From Streptomyces catenulae (GTDB lineage Bacteria > Actinomycetota > Actinomycetes > Streptomycetales > Streptomycetaceae), in contig NZ_JODY01000022.1 in assembly GCF_000718015.1 (NCBI RefSeq), positions 1-64,000 of the forward strand: a DNA stretch of 64,000 nucleotides, read 5' to 3'. The translations under genes were made by a program, and so were the position numbers. Below the pieces are notes generated by a model, which was not told the origin of the DNA, did not search any database, and was given only the letters and a program-made list of their open reading frames with translations. Below are positions 17,254 to 26,290 of this stretch, piece after piece; positions within the stretch are counted from its first letter, which is position 1, and each line of letters starts with the position of its first letter.

Positions 17254-19770
17254 ATGGCATTCAATCACTTACCAGCAGGCGTGCACGACGCCCTTTCAGC
17301 ATTGTCCGTCACACCGGTGACAGACTCGGTGCCGATGGCCTCCAATCGACTCCCGACGGATGCGGGCGCAAACCCCTCCCCCGGCATCATTCTCGACCGT
17401 CTCGCCAGGGGTGCGACCCGCGCTGCACGCATCACTCATACGGAGCACCTGCCCCCGCGTCCGGGCAGCCATGCCGACTGGCCGGAACGGATCAGGCCGG
17501 AAGTGAGCGCGGCCCTCCGGGACGCCGGGATCGACCGTCCCTGGACCCATCAGGCCATCACCGCCGAGCACGCGCTGAACGGCACCTCCGTCGTCCTCGC
17601 GACCGGCACCGCCTCGGGCAAGTCGCTCGCCTATCTGGCGCCGGTGCTGTCCACCCTCCTGGACGGCGCCCGGCCCCCCGCGACGGGGCGGCTGCCGCGC
17701 GAACACGGGGCGGCACCGGTGGGCGGGCGCGGCGCCACGGCGCTCTATCTCGCCCCCACGAAGGCGCTCGCGGCCGATCAGCGGCGCGCCGTACGGGAGC
17801 TGGCCGCCCCGCTCGGCGACGCGATCCGCCCGGCGGTCTACGACGGCGACACCCCCGTGGAGGAGCGCGAATGGGTGCGCCAGTACGCGAACTACGTGCT
17901 CACCAACCCGGACATGCTGCACCGCGGCATCCTCCCCGGGCACCCGCGCTGGGCCTCCTTCCTGCGCGCGCTGCGCTATGTCGTCATCGACGAGTGCCAC
18001 ACCTACCGCGGTGTGTTCGGCTCGCACGTCGCCCAGGTGATCCGTCGGCTGCGGCGGCTGTGCGCCCGCTACGGCTCCGAGCCGGTCTTCCTCCTCGCCT
18101 CCGCGACCGCCGCCGAACCGGCCGAGGCCGCCGGTCGGCTCACCGGACTGCCCGTGGTGGAGATCACGGACGATTCCTCGCCGCGCGGGGAGACGGTCTT
18201 CGCGCTGTGGGAGCCGCCGCTGACCGAACTCCACGGCGAACAGGGCGCCCCCGTCCGCCGTACCGCCACCGCCGAGACCGCCGACCTCCTCACCGATCTG
18301 GCGGTCCAGGGCGTCCGCACCGTCGCCTTCGTACGGTCCCGGCGGGGCGCCGAGCTGATCGCGCTGATCGCGCAGGAGCGGCTCGCCGAGGTGGACCGGA
18401 CGCTGCCCGGCCGGATCGCGGCGTACCGCGGCGGATATCTGCCCGAGGAGCGGCGCGCCCTGGAGCGGGCGCTGCACGGCGGCGAACTGCTCGGGCTCGC
18501 CGCCACCACCGCGCTGGAGCTGGGCGTGGACGTCTCCGGTCTGGACGCCGTACTGATCGCGGGCTATCCCGGCACCCGCGCCTCCCTGTGGCAGCAGGCG
18601 GGCCGCGCCGGGCGGTCGGGGCAGGGGGCGCTGGCGGTGCTGGTGGCCCGCGACGATCCGCTGGACACCTATCTCGTCCACCACCCCGAGGCGCTGTTCG
18701 ACCAGCCGGTCGAGTCGACGGTGCTGGACCCCGACAACCCGTACGTCCTCACCCCGCATCTGTGCGCCGCGGCGGCGGAGATCCCGCTCACCGAGGCGGA
18801 TTTCACGCTCTTCGGGCCCACCGCGGCCGGGCTGCTGCCGCAGTTGGAGGCGGCGAACCTGCTGCGGCGGCGCGCCCGGGCCTGGCACTGGACGCGCCGC
18901 GAGCGGGCCTGCGATCTGACCGACATCCGCGGTCAGGGCGGCTCCCCGGTGCAGATCGTCGAGACCGGCACGGGTCGGCTGCTGGGCACGGTGGACGCGG
19001 CCGCGGCCCATACGACGGTCCACGACGGCGCCGTCCACCTCCATCAGGGCCGTACATATGTGGTCGAGCACCTCGATCTGGCGGACGACGTCGCGCTCGT
19101 ATCGGAGGCCAATCCGCCGTACTCCACGACCGCCCGGGACACCACGGCCATCTCCGTCCTCGAAACGGAGACCGAAGTGCCCTGGGGTGCGGGCAGGTTG
19201 TGCTTCGGCTCGGTCGAGGTCACCAATCAGGTGGTCTCCTTCCTGCGGCGCAAGCTCATCACCGGTGAGGTCCTGGGCGAGAGCAAGCTGGATCTGCCGC
19301 CGCGGACGCTGCGGACCCGTGCGGTGTGGTGGACGGTGACCGAGGACCAGCTCGACGCCGCCCGCATCAATCCCGAGCAGCTCGGGGGCGCGCTGCACGC
19401 CGCCGAACACGCCTCGATCGGTCTGCTGCCGCTCTTCGCGACCTGCGACCGCTGGGACATCGGCGGCGTCTCCGTACCGCTGCATCCCGACACCCTCCTT
19501 CCCACGGTCTTCGTCTACGACGGCCATCCGGGCGGCGCCGGCTTCGCCGAACGCGCCTTCCACACGGCCGCCGACTGGCTCACGGCCACCCGCGACGCCA
19601 TCGCCGCCTGCGAATGCGAGGCCGGGTGCCCGTCCTGTATCCAGTCCCCCAAGTGCGGCAACGGCAACGAACCGCTGCACAAGCGCGGGGCGATCCGCCT
19701 CCTGACGGAGCTGCTGCGCGGGGCACCGGAGGCGGCGGAGCAGGCCGAGCGGACCGACGGCGGCGGATAG
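17254..19770 (+). CDS. DECH-box superfamily 2 helicase with DUF1998 domain
   Basis: 838 residues, related to the Hrq1/MrfA family of 3'-5' DNA helicases. Walker A ATGTASGKS is near residue 121, the DECH box VVIDECHTYRG near 243, motif III LLASAT and motif VI QQAGRAGRSGQG. The C-terminal DUF1998 module carries four zinc-binding cysteines in the pattern CEAGCPSC-x5-C (CPSCIQSPKCGNGN). MrfA-type proteins act in DNA crosslink repair, which is an inference for this one. It is always found beside the tad-like cluster in actinobacteria. ATG 17254 (MAFNHLPAGV) matches the family start. Its last 256 bases are overlapped by the antisense tadE-like ORF. Confidence 0.9.
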   Translation: MAFNHLPAGVHDALSALSVTPVTDSVPMASNRLPTDAGANPSPGIILDRLARGATRAARITHTEHLPPRPGSHADWPERIRPEVSAALRDAGIDRPWTHQAITAEHALNGTSVVLATGTASGKSLAYLAPVLSTLLDGARPPATGRLPREHGAAPVGGRGATALYLAPTKALAADQRRAVRELAAPLGDAIRPAVYDGDTPVEEREWVRQYANYVLTNPDMLHRGILPGHPRWASFLRALRYVVIDECHTYRGVFGSHVAQVIRRLRRLCARYGSEPVFLLASATAAEPAEAAGRLTGLPVVEITDDSSPRGETVFALWEPPLTELHGEQGAPVRRTATAETADLLTDLAVQGVRTVAFVRSRRGAELIALIAQERLAEVDRTLPGRIAAYRGGYLPEERRALERALHGGELLGLAATTALELGVDVSGLDAVLIAGYPGTRASLWQQAGRAGRSGQGALAVLVARDDPLDTYLVHHPEALFDQPVESTVLDPDNPYVLTPHLCAAAAEIPLTEADFTLFGPTAAGLLPQLEAANLLRRRARAWHWTRRERACDLTDIRGQGGSPVQIVETGTGRLLGTVDAAAAHTTVHDGAVHLHQGRTYVVEHLDLADDVALVSEANPPYSTTARDTTAISVLETETEVPWGAGRLCFGSVEVTNQVVSFLRRKLITGEVLGESKLDLPPRTLRTRAVWWTVTEDQLDAARINPEQLGGALHAAEHASIGLLPLFATCDRWDIGGVSVPLHPDTLLPTVFVYDGHPGGAGFAERAFHTAADWLTATRDAIAACECEAGCPSCIQSPKCGNGNEPLHKRGAIRLLTELLRGAPEAAEQAERTDGGG

Positions 19771-20303
19771 CCGACGCGGAGCCACGGCGCGGCGGGGGCC
19801 TTGTGCCACCGGGCCCGCGCCGCCGGGACCGGCGCCGCGTCGGCCTCCGGCGGGCCGCCCCCGGGCGGGTCGGCGCCGGGCGGGTCGGCGCCGGGCGGGT
19901 CGGCGCCGGGCGGGTCGGCGCCGGGCGGGTCGGCGTTCGGCCGTTCCTCCGTCGGCGGGGCGGCCTCCGGAGGCCCGGCCCGGGAGCGGACGCGGGATGT
20001 GAAGGGGGCGTCCCCCGCCTCGGCGGACACATCGGCGACGGCGGCGTGCAACGCGCAGCGCACCAGGCGGGCGCGTTGCGCCGCCGCCACCTTCCGGGCC
20101 CCGGCACAGGCCACCGCCGGTCCCTGCCCGGCCCGGTCGGCCGCGGCGAGCGCCGCCAGGTCCGCGGCGCCGCCCGCCCGGTGCCGGGCCACGACGGCCT
20201 GGCCCAGGGCGAGCAGGGCGGCGAACACCGCGCAGAGCGCCGCCGCGGCGAAGACCGTCCAGACCGTTGCCGAGCCCCGGTCATCGCACCGTGTCCTCCG
20301 CAA
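19515..20303 (-). CDS. TadE-like secreted pilus-assembly protein, C-terminally extended
   Basis: The first ~110 residues are a TadE-like minor pilin: N-terminal RDRGSATVW-type motif (DDRGSATVWTVFAAAALCAVF), one membrane helix, then GGAADLAALAAADRA. This is the protein usually found between tadE and the helicase. The start is uncertain: a TTG at 20303 overlaps the end of tadE by 23 bases. A 15-base tandem repeat (19866-19931) encodes PPGAD units. After it the frame continues 256 bases into the antisense strand of the helicase, giving 262 residues rather than the ~130 usual in the family, so the true stop may have been lost by mutation or frameshift near the repeat. Confidence 0.6.
   Translation of the reverse strand: MRRTRCDDRGSATVWTVFAAAALCAVFAALLALGQAVVARHRAGGAADLAALAAADRAGQGPAVACAGARKVAAAQRARLVRCALHAAVADVSAEAGDAPFTSRVRSRAGPPEAAPPTEERPNADPPGADPPGADPPGADPPGADPPGGGPPEADAAPVPAARARWHKAPAAPWLRVGYPPPSVRSACSAASGAPRSSSVRRRIAPRLCSGSLPLPHLGDWIQDGHPASHSQAAMASRVAVSQSAAVWKARSAKPAPPGWPS
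19866..19931. repeat. 15-bp tandem repeat (about 4.4 units)
   Basis: CCGGGCGGGTCGGCG is repeated head to tail. In the minus strand it encodes repeated PPGAD inside the tadE-like gene. As the unit is a multiple of three, copy-number change would stay in frame. Confidence 0.85.
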
Positions 20304-20739
20304 GGGCCACCGCCTCTCCGCCGACGTGGACCGTCAGGTGCCCGAGGCCCGGTAACTCCGCCGCGACCCGCACCCGCACCAGATCGCCTTCGCGCGAGAC
20401 CGCCACCCGCGCGTCCGACGGCGCGGCGCCGCGGGCCGCCCGGAGCACCGCGCCGTGCGGCTCCGACCGCGCGGCGGCCCGCGCTCCGGCCCGTGCGGCG
20501 TCCACGCACTCGATACGGGCACAGACCGCCAGCAGCCCCCAGATGAGCGCCGCCACGACGGCCACCAGCACCGGCATCACCAGCGCCGCCTCCGCCGTGA
20601 CGAACCCCGCGTCCTTCCCCGGCGGGCGCCGGACCCGGAACGCCTTGTACGGCCTGTACGGGAAGGGCGGGACGCCCCCGGAGCCCGCTTCCCCGGTACG
20701 CCACGCACGTTCCGCGCCCGCGGCGTACCGGAACTGCAC
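20281..20739 (-). CDS. tadE: TadE-family pilus-assembly protein
   Basis: The core is GFVTAEAALVMPVLVAVVAA, the class IV pilin-like segment with Glu at the processing-type position, one membrane helix, then CVDAARAGARAAAR and a beta-rich end with GDLVRVRVAAELPGLG. It should be an envelope-associated minor pilin of the Flp/Tad system. The start is uncertain: the GTG at 20739 is the nearest to the conserved core, but its GAGGAG is only 3 bases upstream; the frame is open to 21210, where it would overlap DUF4244. Residue numbers assume 152 residues. Confidence 0.7.
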   Translation of the reverse strand: MQFRYAAGAERAWRTGEAGSGGVPPFPYRPYKAFRVRRPPGKDAGFVTAEAALVMPVLVAVVAALIWGLLAVCARIECVDAARAGARAAARSEPHGAVLRAARGAAPSDARVAVSREGDLVRVRVAAELPGLGHLTVHVGGEAVALAEDTVR

Positions 20740-21196
20740 GGTCTCCTCGGCGCCTGACCTGCCGTCGGCGTCCCGCCCACCGGCCTCCCACCGCGCGCCG
20801 CCCTTCGGCCCGGCACCGGTTCTCCCGGGCGCCCTGCCCGCGTCCCCGGGAGCCGTACGACCGCGGGCGGCCGTACCGGGGCCGGTGCGGGCGTCCGGTC
20901 CCGGCTCCCGAGCCCGTCGGGCGGTGTCTCTTGGCGTACCTGTCTCCGGAGCGCGGGCGCGGCCGTCCGGCCGGTCGGGGACCGCCCTTCGCGGCGGGCG
21001 GATGCCGCTCCCCGCCTGCCTGGTGGCGTTCGCCCGTCCTCGCCCTCGCCATCCCCGTTCGCCCCGGGCCGCCCGGTGGCGGCCAGGGGCACGGCGTCCG
21101 GTCGCCGCCGCTCGTGGGTCGTTCGCCGCGCGCCGCGTTCCTCTCGCGGTGCGTCGCATTCCCGCCGCCGGGCGTCGCCACGTACCCCGGCGGCCC

Positions 21197-21382
21197 TCAG
21201 AACTGGACATCGAGCGCCCTCTCGATCAGCGACCGGAGCGCCGACTGCACCGCTCCGCTCGTCACCACCTTGTAGAGCACCGCGGCCAGTGCGCACGCGG
21301 CCAGGGTGCCCACCGCGTACTCGGCCGTGGTCATCCCCCGGTCGCGGCACCCGCGTACCGCCGCTCGCCACCGTCGGAACAT
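21197..21382 (-). CDS. DUF4244 Flp-like small pilin
   Basis: 61 residues. It has the pilin-like signature DRGMTTAEYAVGTLAACALAA (Gly followed by a Glu at position +5) and one membrane helix, then ALRSLIERALDVQF. This is the DUF4244 family and the likely major Flp-type subunit of the cluster. The ATG at 21382 has AGGAGG 8 bases upstream, the best ribosome site of the operon, in keeping with high expression of a subunit. It lies about 195 bases from tadC, the largest internal gap of the operon. Confidence 0.88.
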   Translation of the reverse strand: MFRRWRAAVRGCRDRGMTTAEYAVGTLAACALAAVLYKVVTSGAVQSALRSLIERALDVQF

Positions 21383-21578
21383 CTCCGTTTCCTCCTTGCA
21401 TCCATGCCTTGTCGAAAGAACCGGTCGAAGAACCGGTCGAAAGAACCAGTTGCGGAAAAGACCGCTTGCCGAAGAGCGCAATTGATGAGGGGCAGTGAGG
21501 GCGGTCCGCGCGCCCCCGCATCGGCTCGTCGCCGCGCGCCCGGCCGTGCCGGGCCCGCCGCGGCCCCTCCCGGGGACC

Positions 21579-22382
21579 TCATCGCTGTCCCAGCAGGCCC
21601 CCGGCGAGCCCCATCAGCACCGGTGCCACCCCGAGCGTCAGGAACGCCGGGAGGAAGCACGCAGCCAGCGGCAACGTCACCAGGACTCCCGCCCGTCGGG
21701 CCCGTGCGGCCGTGGACCGGGCCGCCTCCGCCCGCAGTTCGGCGGCGAGCCGGGCGACCGTGTCCACGGCGGGCGCCCCGGATATCCCGGCGCGCGCCAT
21801 GCACCGCGCCAACCCCTCGGCGCCGGGCAGCTCCGCCAACCGCTGCCATACGAGGGCCGGTTCGCCGCCCAGCCGCAGCTCGGCCGCGACGCTGCGCAGC
21901 CGCTTGCCGACCGCGCCGTCCAGCGCACGGCCGACCGCCTCCGCCGCCTCCCGTGGCCCGGCGCCCGCGGCGAGGCAGGCGGCCAGCAGGTCTCCCGCCG
22001 GGGCCAGTTCGGCCCGTACCGCGTACCGGGCCGCCCGGTCGGCGTCCGCAGCGCGTTGCCGCAACTGCCAGCGGTGGGCCGCGTACCCGGCGGCCACGCC
22101 CATCACCATCCCGGGCGCCCCGTCGACGAGCAGGAGCACGAAGCACGCCACGCCCAACGGCATCGGCCACTCCCTGAGCCGCCCGGCCCCGGGCTTCCAC
22201 CGGCGACCGCGCCCCGCGGCACCCCGCCCTCCGGGGAGCCGGTGCCCCAGGTCACCCGCCCGTCTGCGTACGATCCGCCTCCGGCGGGTGTGCCGGGCGC
22301 AGGCCCACAGCAGCTCCCCGGCGAGGGCCGCGAGCGCCACCGCAACAACCATCCACACCCTGTGGACAACTTCCGCGCTCAC
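21579..22382 (-). CDS. tadC: type II/IV secretion inner-membrane protein TadC
   Basis: 267 residues of the T2SS F family. A membrane helix near the start (VWMVVAVALAALAGEL), then LLAACLAAGAGPREAAEAVG and AELRLGGEPALVWQRLAEL, the conserved cytoplasmic T2SSF segment, and C-terminal helices (LPLAACFLPAFLTLGV). It should form the platform that TadA drives. The GTG at 22382 overlaps the tadB stop (GTGA), so I reject the much longer open frame upstream, which is an antisense-rich shadow of tadB. Confidence 0.88.
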   Translation of the reverse strand: MSAEVVHRVWMVVAVALAALAGELLWACARHTRRRRIVRRRAGDLGHRLPGGRGAAGRGRRWKPGAGRLREWPMPLGVACFVLLLVDGAPGMVMGVAAGYAAHRWQLRQRAADADRAARYAVRAELAPAGDLLAACLAAGAGPREAAEAVGRALDGAVGKRLRSVAAELRLGGEPALVWQRLAELPGAEGLARCMARAGISGAPAVDTVARLAAELRAEAARSTAARARRAGVLVTLPLAACFLPAFLTLGVAPVLMGLAGGLLGQR

Positions 22383-23458
22383 ACCGGCACCCCTTCCGTA
22401 CGCCGGGCCGACGGCGCCGCGCCCTCCGGTGTCAGGCCGCATCGGGCCCCGGCCCGCCGCCCGGTGGGCCGGTCCGCCGACGCCACGCGCCGCCGACCGC
22501 CTCCCTGCCGTTCCCCGGTGGGCGGCAGCGCTCCGGCGACGATGCGGGCCGTCCAGGCGACACCGGCCCACTCCAGGAGCCCGCCGATGGCCAGGCAGAC
22601 CCAGCCGAACGGGGTGTGCAGCAGGACCCGCAGGGGGTCGGCGCCGAGGGCCGTCCCCATCAGCAGTCCGCAGGCGGGGAGCAGCGCGAGCATCAGCGCC
22701 GTGGCGCGTGGGCCCGCCAACTGGGCGTTCAGCTCGTCCCGTTGATCGCGCCCCGAGCGGAGCGCCGCGGCGATGCGTTCCAGCCCGGCGGCCAGACCGG
22801 CGCCGCCCTCGACCGCGACCCGCCAGCACGCCGCGACACCGTTCAACCCGTCGGCGCCCGGCAGGACCGCGGCGGCGCGGAGCGCCCGGGGCACATCGCC
22901 TCCGTACCGGGCGGCGGCCAGGATCGCGGAGCCCGCGTCGCCCAGCTCCGGCACCCCGGCGGCGAGGAGCGCGCGGTTCGGCTGGCGTCCGGCACGCAGT
23001 TCGGTCGCGACGGTCGCGCAGAGCGTGATCACCGCTGCCGCGCGCCGGTCCCGCGCCCGCGCCGCCTGCCGCGCCGCCAGGACCCGGCGCACCACGAACA
23101 CCGCCCCCAGGGAGGCGAGCACCGGCAGCACCGATCCGCCCACCACCGCGAGCAACAGCCCGCCCGGCAGACACCACAACTCCCGCCCCACGCCCGGCCA
23201 CGACAGCCCCGACCTCGCCCAGGGCCCACCGCTCCACCATGGGGCGTCCGTCTCCCGCGGGCGCACCGGGAGCGGCCACGCGCCCCCGAGCCGCCTACGG
23301 GTGGCCGTCGACGAAGCGCCCGTTCCGGCCTCCGCGGCCAGCCACCGGACCCTGCGCCGCCCCTCCCGCCACCGGGCCACCGTCGGCCACCCGGCCGTGC
23401 AGGCCCACCACACCACCGCTGCCACCACCACGGAAGCCAGCACCTCGTCCCCCGTCAT
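22379..23458 (-). CDS. tadB: type II/IV secretion inner-membrane protein TadB
   Basis: 359 residues. N-terminal helix (VLASVVVAAVVWWACTAGW), another pair in the middle (LPGGLLLAVVGGSVLPVLAS), then the T2SSF domain ATELRAGRQPNRALLAAG, VEGGAGLAAGLERIAAALR and helices LMLALLPACGLLMGTALG. It is the second platform protein of the Tad machine. The ATG at 23458 overlaps the tadA stop by four bases (ATGA), and its own stop overlaps tadC by four, showing tight coupling. Confidence 0.88.
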   Translation of the reverse strand: MTGDEVLASVVVAAVVWWACTAGWPTVARWREGRRRVRWLAAEAGTGASSTATRRRLGGAWPLPVRPRETDAPWWSGGPWARSGLSWPGVGRELWCLPGGLLLAVVGGSVLPVLASLGAVFVVRRVLAARQAARARDRRAAAVITLCATVATELRAGRQPNRALLAAGVPELGDAGSAILAAARYGGDVPRALRAAAVLPGADGLNGVAACWRVAVEGGAGLAAGLERIAAALRSGRDQRDELNAQLAGPRATALMLALLPACGLLMGTALGADPLRVLLHTPFGWVCLAIGGLLEWAGVAWTARIVAGALPPTGERQGGGRRRVASADRPTGRRAGARCGLTPEGAAPSARRTEGVPV

Positions 23459-24657
23459 CGCGCCCCCTCCGTCCGTGCTCCCACCGGGCCCCCGACCGGC
23501 CGGATGCGCTGCCCGCCCCGTTCGCAGAGCCGCGCCAACCGGCCCCAACCGTCCGCCGCGACGAAGCCGTCCGGGCTCCACAGGGCGGCCGGTCCGGTCA
23601 CCACGAAGCCGTCGCGGTCCCGTTCCAGGACGTGGATCTCGGCGATCCGCCGCCGCCCTTCCCGGTCCCGTACGAGATGCAGCACCACCGACAGCGCGGC
23701 GGCCAACTGACTGTGGAGGGCGGCGCGGTCCAGTCCGGCGGTGGAGCCGAGCGCCTCCAACCGGGCGGGGACGTCGCAGGCGGCATTGGCGTGGATCGTG
23801 CACGAGCCGCCCTCGTGGCCGGTGTTGAGGGCCGCCAGCAGGTCGGTCACCTCCGCACCGCGCACCTCGCCGACGACCAGCCGGTCCGGCCGCATCCGCA
23901 GCGCCTGGCGGACGAGGTCCCGCAGCGTCACCCGGCCGACGCCCTCCTGGTTCGCCGGGCGGGTCTCCAGCCGCACCACATGGGGGTGGACCGGCCGCAG
24001 CTCCGCGGAGTCCTCGGCCAGCACGATCCGCTCGGCCGGTCCGACCAGCCCGAGCAGCGCGCACAGCAGCGTCGTCTTGCCCGAGCCCGTACCGCCGCTG
24101 ATCAGGAAGGACACCCGGGCCGCGAGCAGCGCCCGCAGCAGTGCGTCGCCGCCCGGCGGCACCGTCCCGGCCGCCACCAGCTCCGCCAGGCCGAAGACCC
24201 GCGGCCGCAGGACCCGGAGCGACAGACAGGGCCCGCCCACCGCCACCGGGGGCAGCACCGCGTGCAGCCGGGTGCCGTCCGGCAGCCGGGCGTCCACCCA
24301 GGGCCGGGCGTCGTCGAGGCGCCGTCCGGCCACCGCCGCCAGCCGCTGGGCGAGCCGCCGCACCTCGGACGCGTCCCGGAAGCGCACCGATGTCCGCTCC
24401 AGCCCGCCGCCGCAGTCCACCCACACCTCGTCAGGGCCGGTGACCAGGACATCCGTCACCTCGGGCGCGGCCAGCAGCGGCTCCAGCGGGCCGCTGCCCA
24501 CCATCTCGGACCGCAGCGCCGCCACCACGCCCAGCACCTCCGCGTCCCCCAGTACCCGGCCCTCCTCCCGCAGGGCGAGCGCCACCCGTGCCGCCGTGGG
24601 CTCCGCCCCCGCCTCCGCGAGCCGCCGCCGCACCGCGTCCAGCAGGACGTCACTCAT
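23455..24657 (-). CDS. tadA: secretion ATPase TadA
   Basis: 400 residues, a VirB11/PulE-type hexameric ATPase. N-terminal domain with EVTDVLVTGPDEVWVDCGGG, then Walker A SGGTGSGKTTLL near residue 186, Asp box EDSAEL, Walker B MRPDRLVVGEVRGAE and His box NTGHEGGSCTIHANAA. It powers the assembly or secretion of Flp-type pilins. The ATG at 24657 lies 8 bases inside the upstream ssd-like gene (ATGAGTGA), and the stop overlaps tadB by four bases. Confidence 0.95.
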   Translation of the reverse strand: MSDVLLDAVRRRLAEAGAEPTAARVALALREEGRVLGDAEVLGVVAALRSEMVGSGPLEPLLAAPEVTDVLVTGPDEVWVDCGGGLERTSVRFRDASEVRRLAQRLAAVAGRRLDDARPWVDARLPDGTRLHAVLPPVAVGGPCLSLRVLRPRVFGLAELVAAGTVPPGGDALLRALLAARVSFLISGGTGSGKTTLLCALLGLVGPAERIVLAEDSAELRPVHPHVVRLETRPANQEGVGRVTLRDLVRQALRMRPDRLVVGEVRGAEVTDLLAALNTGHEGGSCTIHANAACDVPARLEALGSTAGLDRAALHSQLAAALSVVLHLVRDREGRRRIAEIHVLERDRDGFVVTGPAALWSPDGFVAADGWGRLARLCERGGQRIRPVGGPVGARTEGAR

Positions 24658-25795
24658 CGCCGTCCCTCCCCGCGTCCCGCAGCGGTCCCGGTGCCCCGCC
24701 CGCCTCGGGCAACGCGCGCTCCCAGAACGCGGCGCAGAACCGGGCGAGCGGTCCGCGGGCGCGGGCCCCGGGCGGGACACCCCTGGCCGTGCCGTCAACG
24801 GGCTCGGGATCCCACGGCAGTTCGCCCAGCAGCGGCAGGTCCACAAGGGCGGCGATCTCCTCGTCGCCCAGCCCGGTCGCCGCGCCGGGTACGCCCCGGA
24901 CGACGACCCGCAGATCCCGCGGCATCCCTGCCGTACCGGCCACCACCCGGCGGGCGGCGGCCACCGCGCGCAGCTCCGCGGGCACCACCAACAGCCCCAG
25001 ATCCAGCTGGTCGAGCGCCTCCGCCACCGCGTCGTCGACCCGGCGCGGCAGGTCCACCACCACGACCCCGCCACGTCGGCGGGCCGCCGCCAGCACCGCC
25101 CGCATCGCCGCGGGCGCGATCGCCACCTCGGCGCCGCGGTCCCAGCTGAGCACCCGTAAGGAGTGCGCCCGGGGCAGCGAACCGGCCAACGCCCCAGAGG
25201 CGACCCGGCCACGGGACTCCCGGAACGCCGGCCAGCGCAGCCCCTCCTCCCGCTCGCACCCGAGGAGGACGTCGAGACCGCCGCCCAGCGGATCGGCGTC
25301 CACCAGCATCGTCCGCAGCCCCTTGCGCGCCGCCGTCACCGCGAGGGCGCAGGCCAGGGTGGACGCCCCGGCGCCGCCGCGACCGCCGAGGACGCCGACG
25401 GTGAGCGCGGCGGGTCCGGTGCCCTCGACCGCGTCGGCGATCCGGTCGGCGAGCCACCGCTCCCCCTCGGGCAGCGTGATCACCCGCTCCGCGCCCAGGT
25501 CCACGGCGAGCCGCCACACCTCGGCCCGGTCGGCGTCCCGTGCGACGAGGACGACGCCGTCGCGGCGTCCCGCCCCGCGCAGCCGCGCCGCGCAGTCCTC
25601 CCCGACGACCACCAGCGGCGCCTGCGGCCATGCCCCGCGCGAGGGCAGATCCGGCCGGGACTGCGGCACCGCACCCGCCGCGGCGCAGAGCCGCACGAGG
25701 TCGTCCAGCAACTGCTCGTCCTCGGTGACGAGAAGCGGTCCCGGACGCTCCTCGTCCGTTACGCCGACCTCGCCGGTCACCCTGGATCCAGACAT
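24650..25795 (-). CDS. Ssd/CpaE-like MinD-family ATPase
   Basis: 381 residues. An N-terminal receiver-like domain (PLLVTEDEQLLDDLVRLCAA, VVLVARDADRAEVWRLAVDL) is joined to a ParA/MinD domain with a deviant P-loop GGRGGAGASTLACAL and MLVDADPLGGGLDVLLG. In mycobacteria the equivalent first gene of the tad locus is called ssd (septum-site determining); in Caulobacter CpaE positions the pilus machine. It should localise the Tad complex. The ATG at 25795 follows GGGGGA. It is the first gene of the operon. Confidence 0.85.
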   Translation of the reverse strand: MSGSRVTGEVGVTDEERPGPLLVTEDEQLLDDLVRLCAAAGAVPQSRPDLPSRGAWPQAPLVVVGEDCAARLRGAGRRDGVVLVARDADRAEVWRLAVDLGAERVITLPEGERWLADRIADAVEGTGPAALTVGVLGGRGGAGASTLACALAVTAARKGLRTMLVDADPLGGGLDVLLGCEREEGLRWPAFRESRGRVASGALAGSLPRAHSLRVLSWDRGAEVAIAPAAMRAVLAAARRRGGVVVVDLPRRVDDAVAEALDQLDLGLLVVPAELRAVAAARRVVAGTAGMPRDLRVVVRGVPGAATGLGDEEIAALVDLPLLGELPWDPEPVDGTARGVPPGARARGPLARFCAAFWERALPEAGGAPGPLRDAGRDGDE

Positions 25796-26290
25796 GTGCC
25801 ATCCCCCTTGTCGCCTCGCGTACCGCTCTTCCGCGCTGTCGCGGACTTTTAGCGTGGGGCGATCGGGAAATCCGCGGGGATCTTGGTCAAAACCTGTGGA
25901 CAACTCCGCGTTGTGAATATTCCCGTCACCTATTCCGGCGAGCAGGCGCCTGCCGCGCGGCGGATTGGTGAGCATCCACAGAGCAGCCCGACGGATACGA
26001 AGAGTGACCGGCGAGGTGCGTCGGCCGCGCGGGCACGGCGGCGCGAAGAAGAGGGGGAAAGGAGAGCCGCGCCCCGGCCGGATGTCGAGAAATGCATCCG
26101 GACATGCGACGACCCCCGCCGGGGGGGAGAGCGGGGGTCGTCTTCCTCGGCCGACTCGGGGGGGGGAGGAGCCGGACCGGGTTAGCACGGTCGCGAACGA
26201 TCCGTGACTTCCATGGTGTACCCGAGAGCCTTCTCAAGCAAACCCACGCGCAGTCCTTACCCCCGAATGGAGGGAGCCTATGCTCGGCCT
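25796..26290. promoter_or_regulatory. divergent region between the tad operon and the HAD gene
   Basis: 495 bases with no convincing gene. It is richer in AT than its surroundings around 25880-25960, where GAATATTCC (25915-25923) and TGTGGACAA (25896-25904, the reverse of a DnaA-box TTGTCCACA) occur. It also carries the isolated hairpin at 26109-26141. The tad operon promoter must be here on the minus strand. Confidence 0.45.
26109..26141. terminator. terminator-like hairpin with no upstream gene
   Basis: A perfect 11-bp stem (26109-26119 with 26131-26141) whose loop is also G-rich. It is 150-180 bases before the HAD start and 300 bases from the ssd-like start, so it does not follow a gene on either strand. 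It may attenuate the HAD transcript or isolate the two divergent units. Confidence 0.5.

Noticed and set aside
25896..25904. Possible DnaA boxes (TGTGGACAA here and again at 22361-22369)
   Set aside because: Single copies, no cluster, no replication genes; chance matches are expected.
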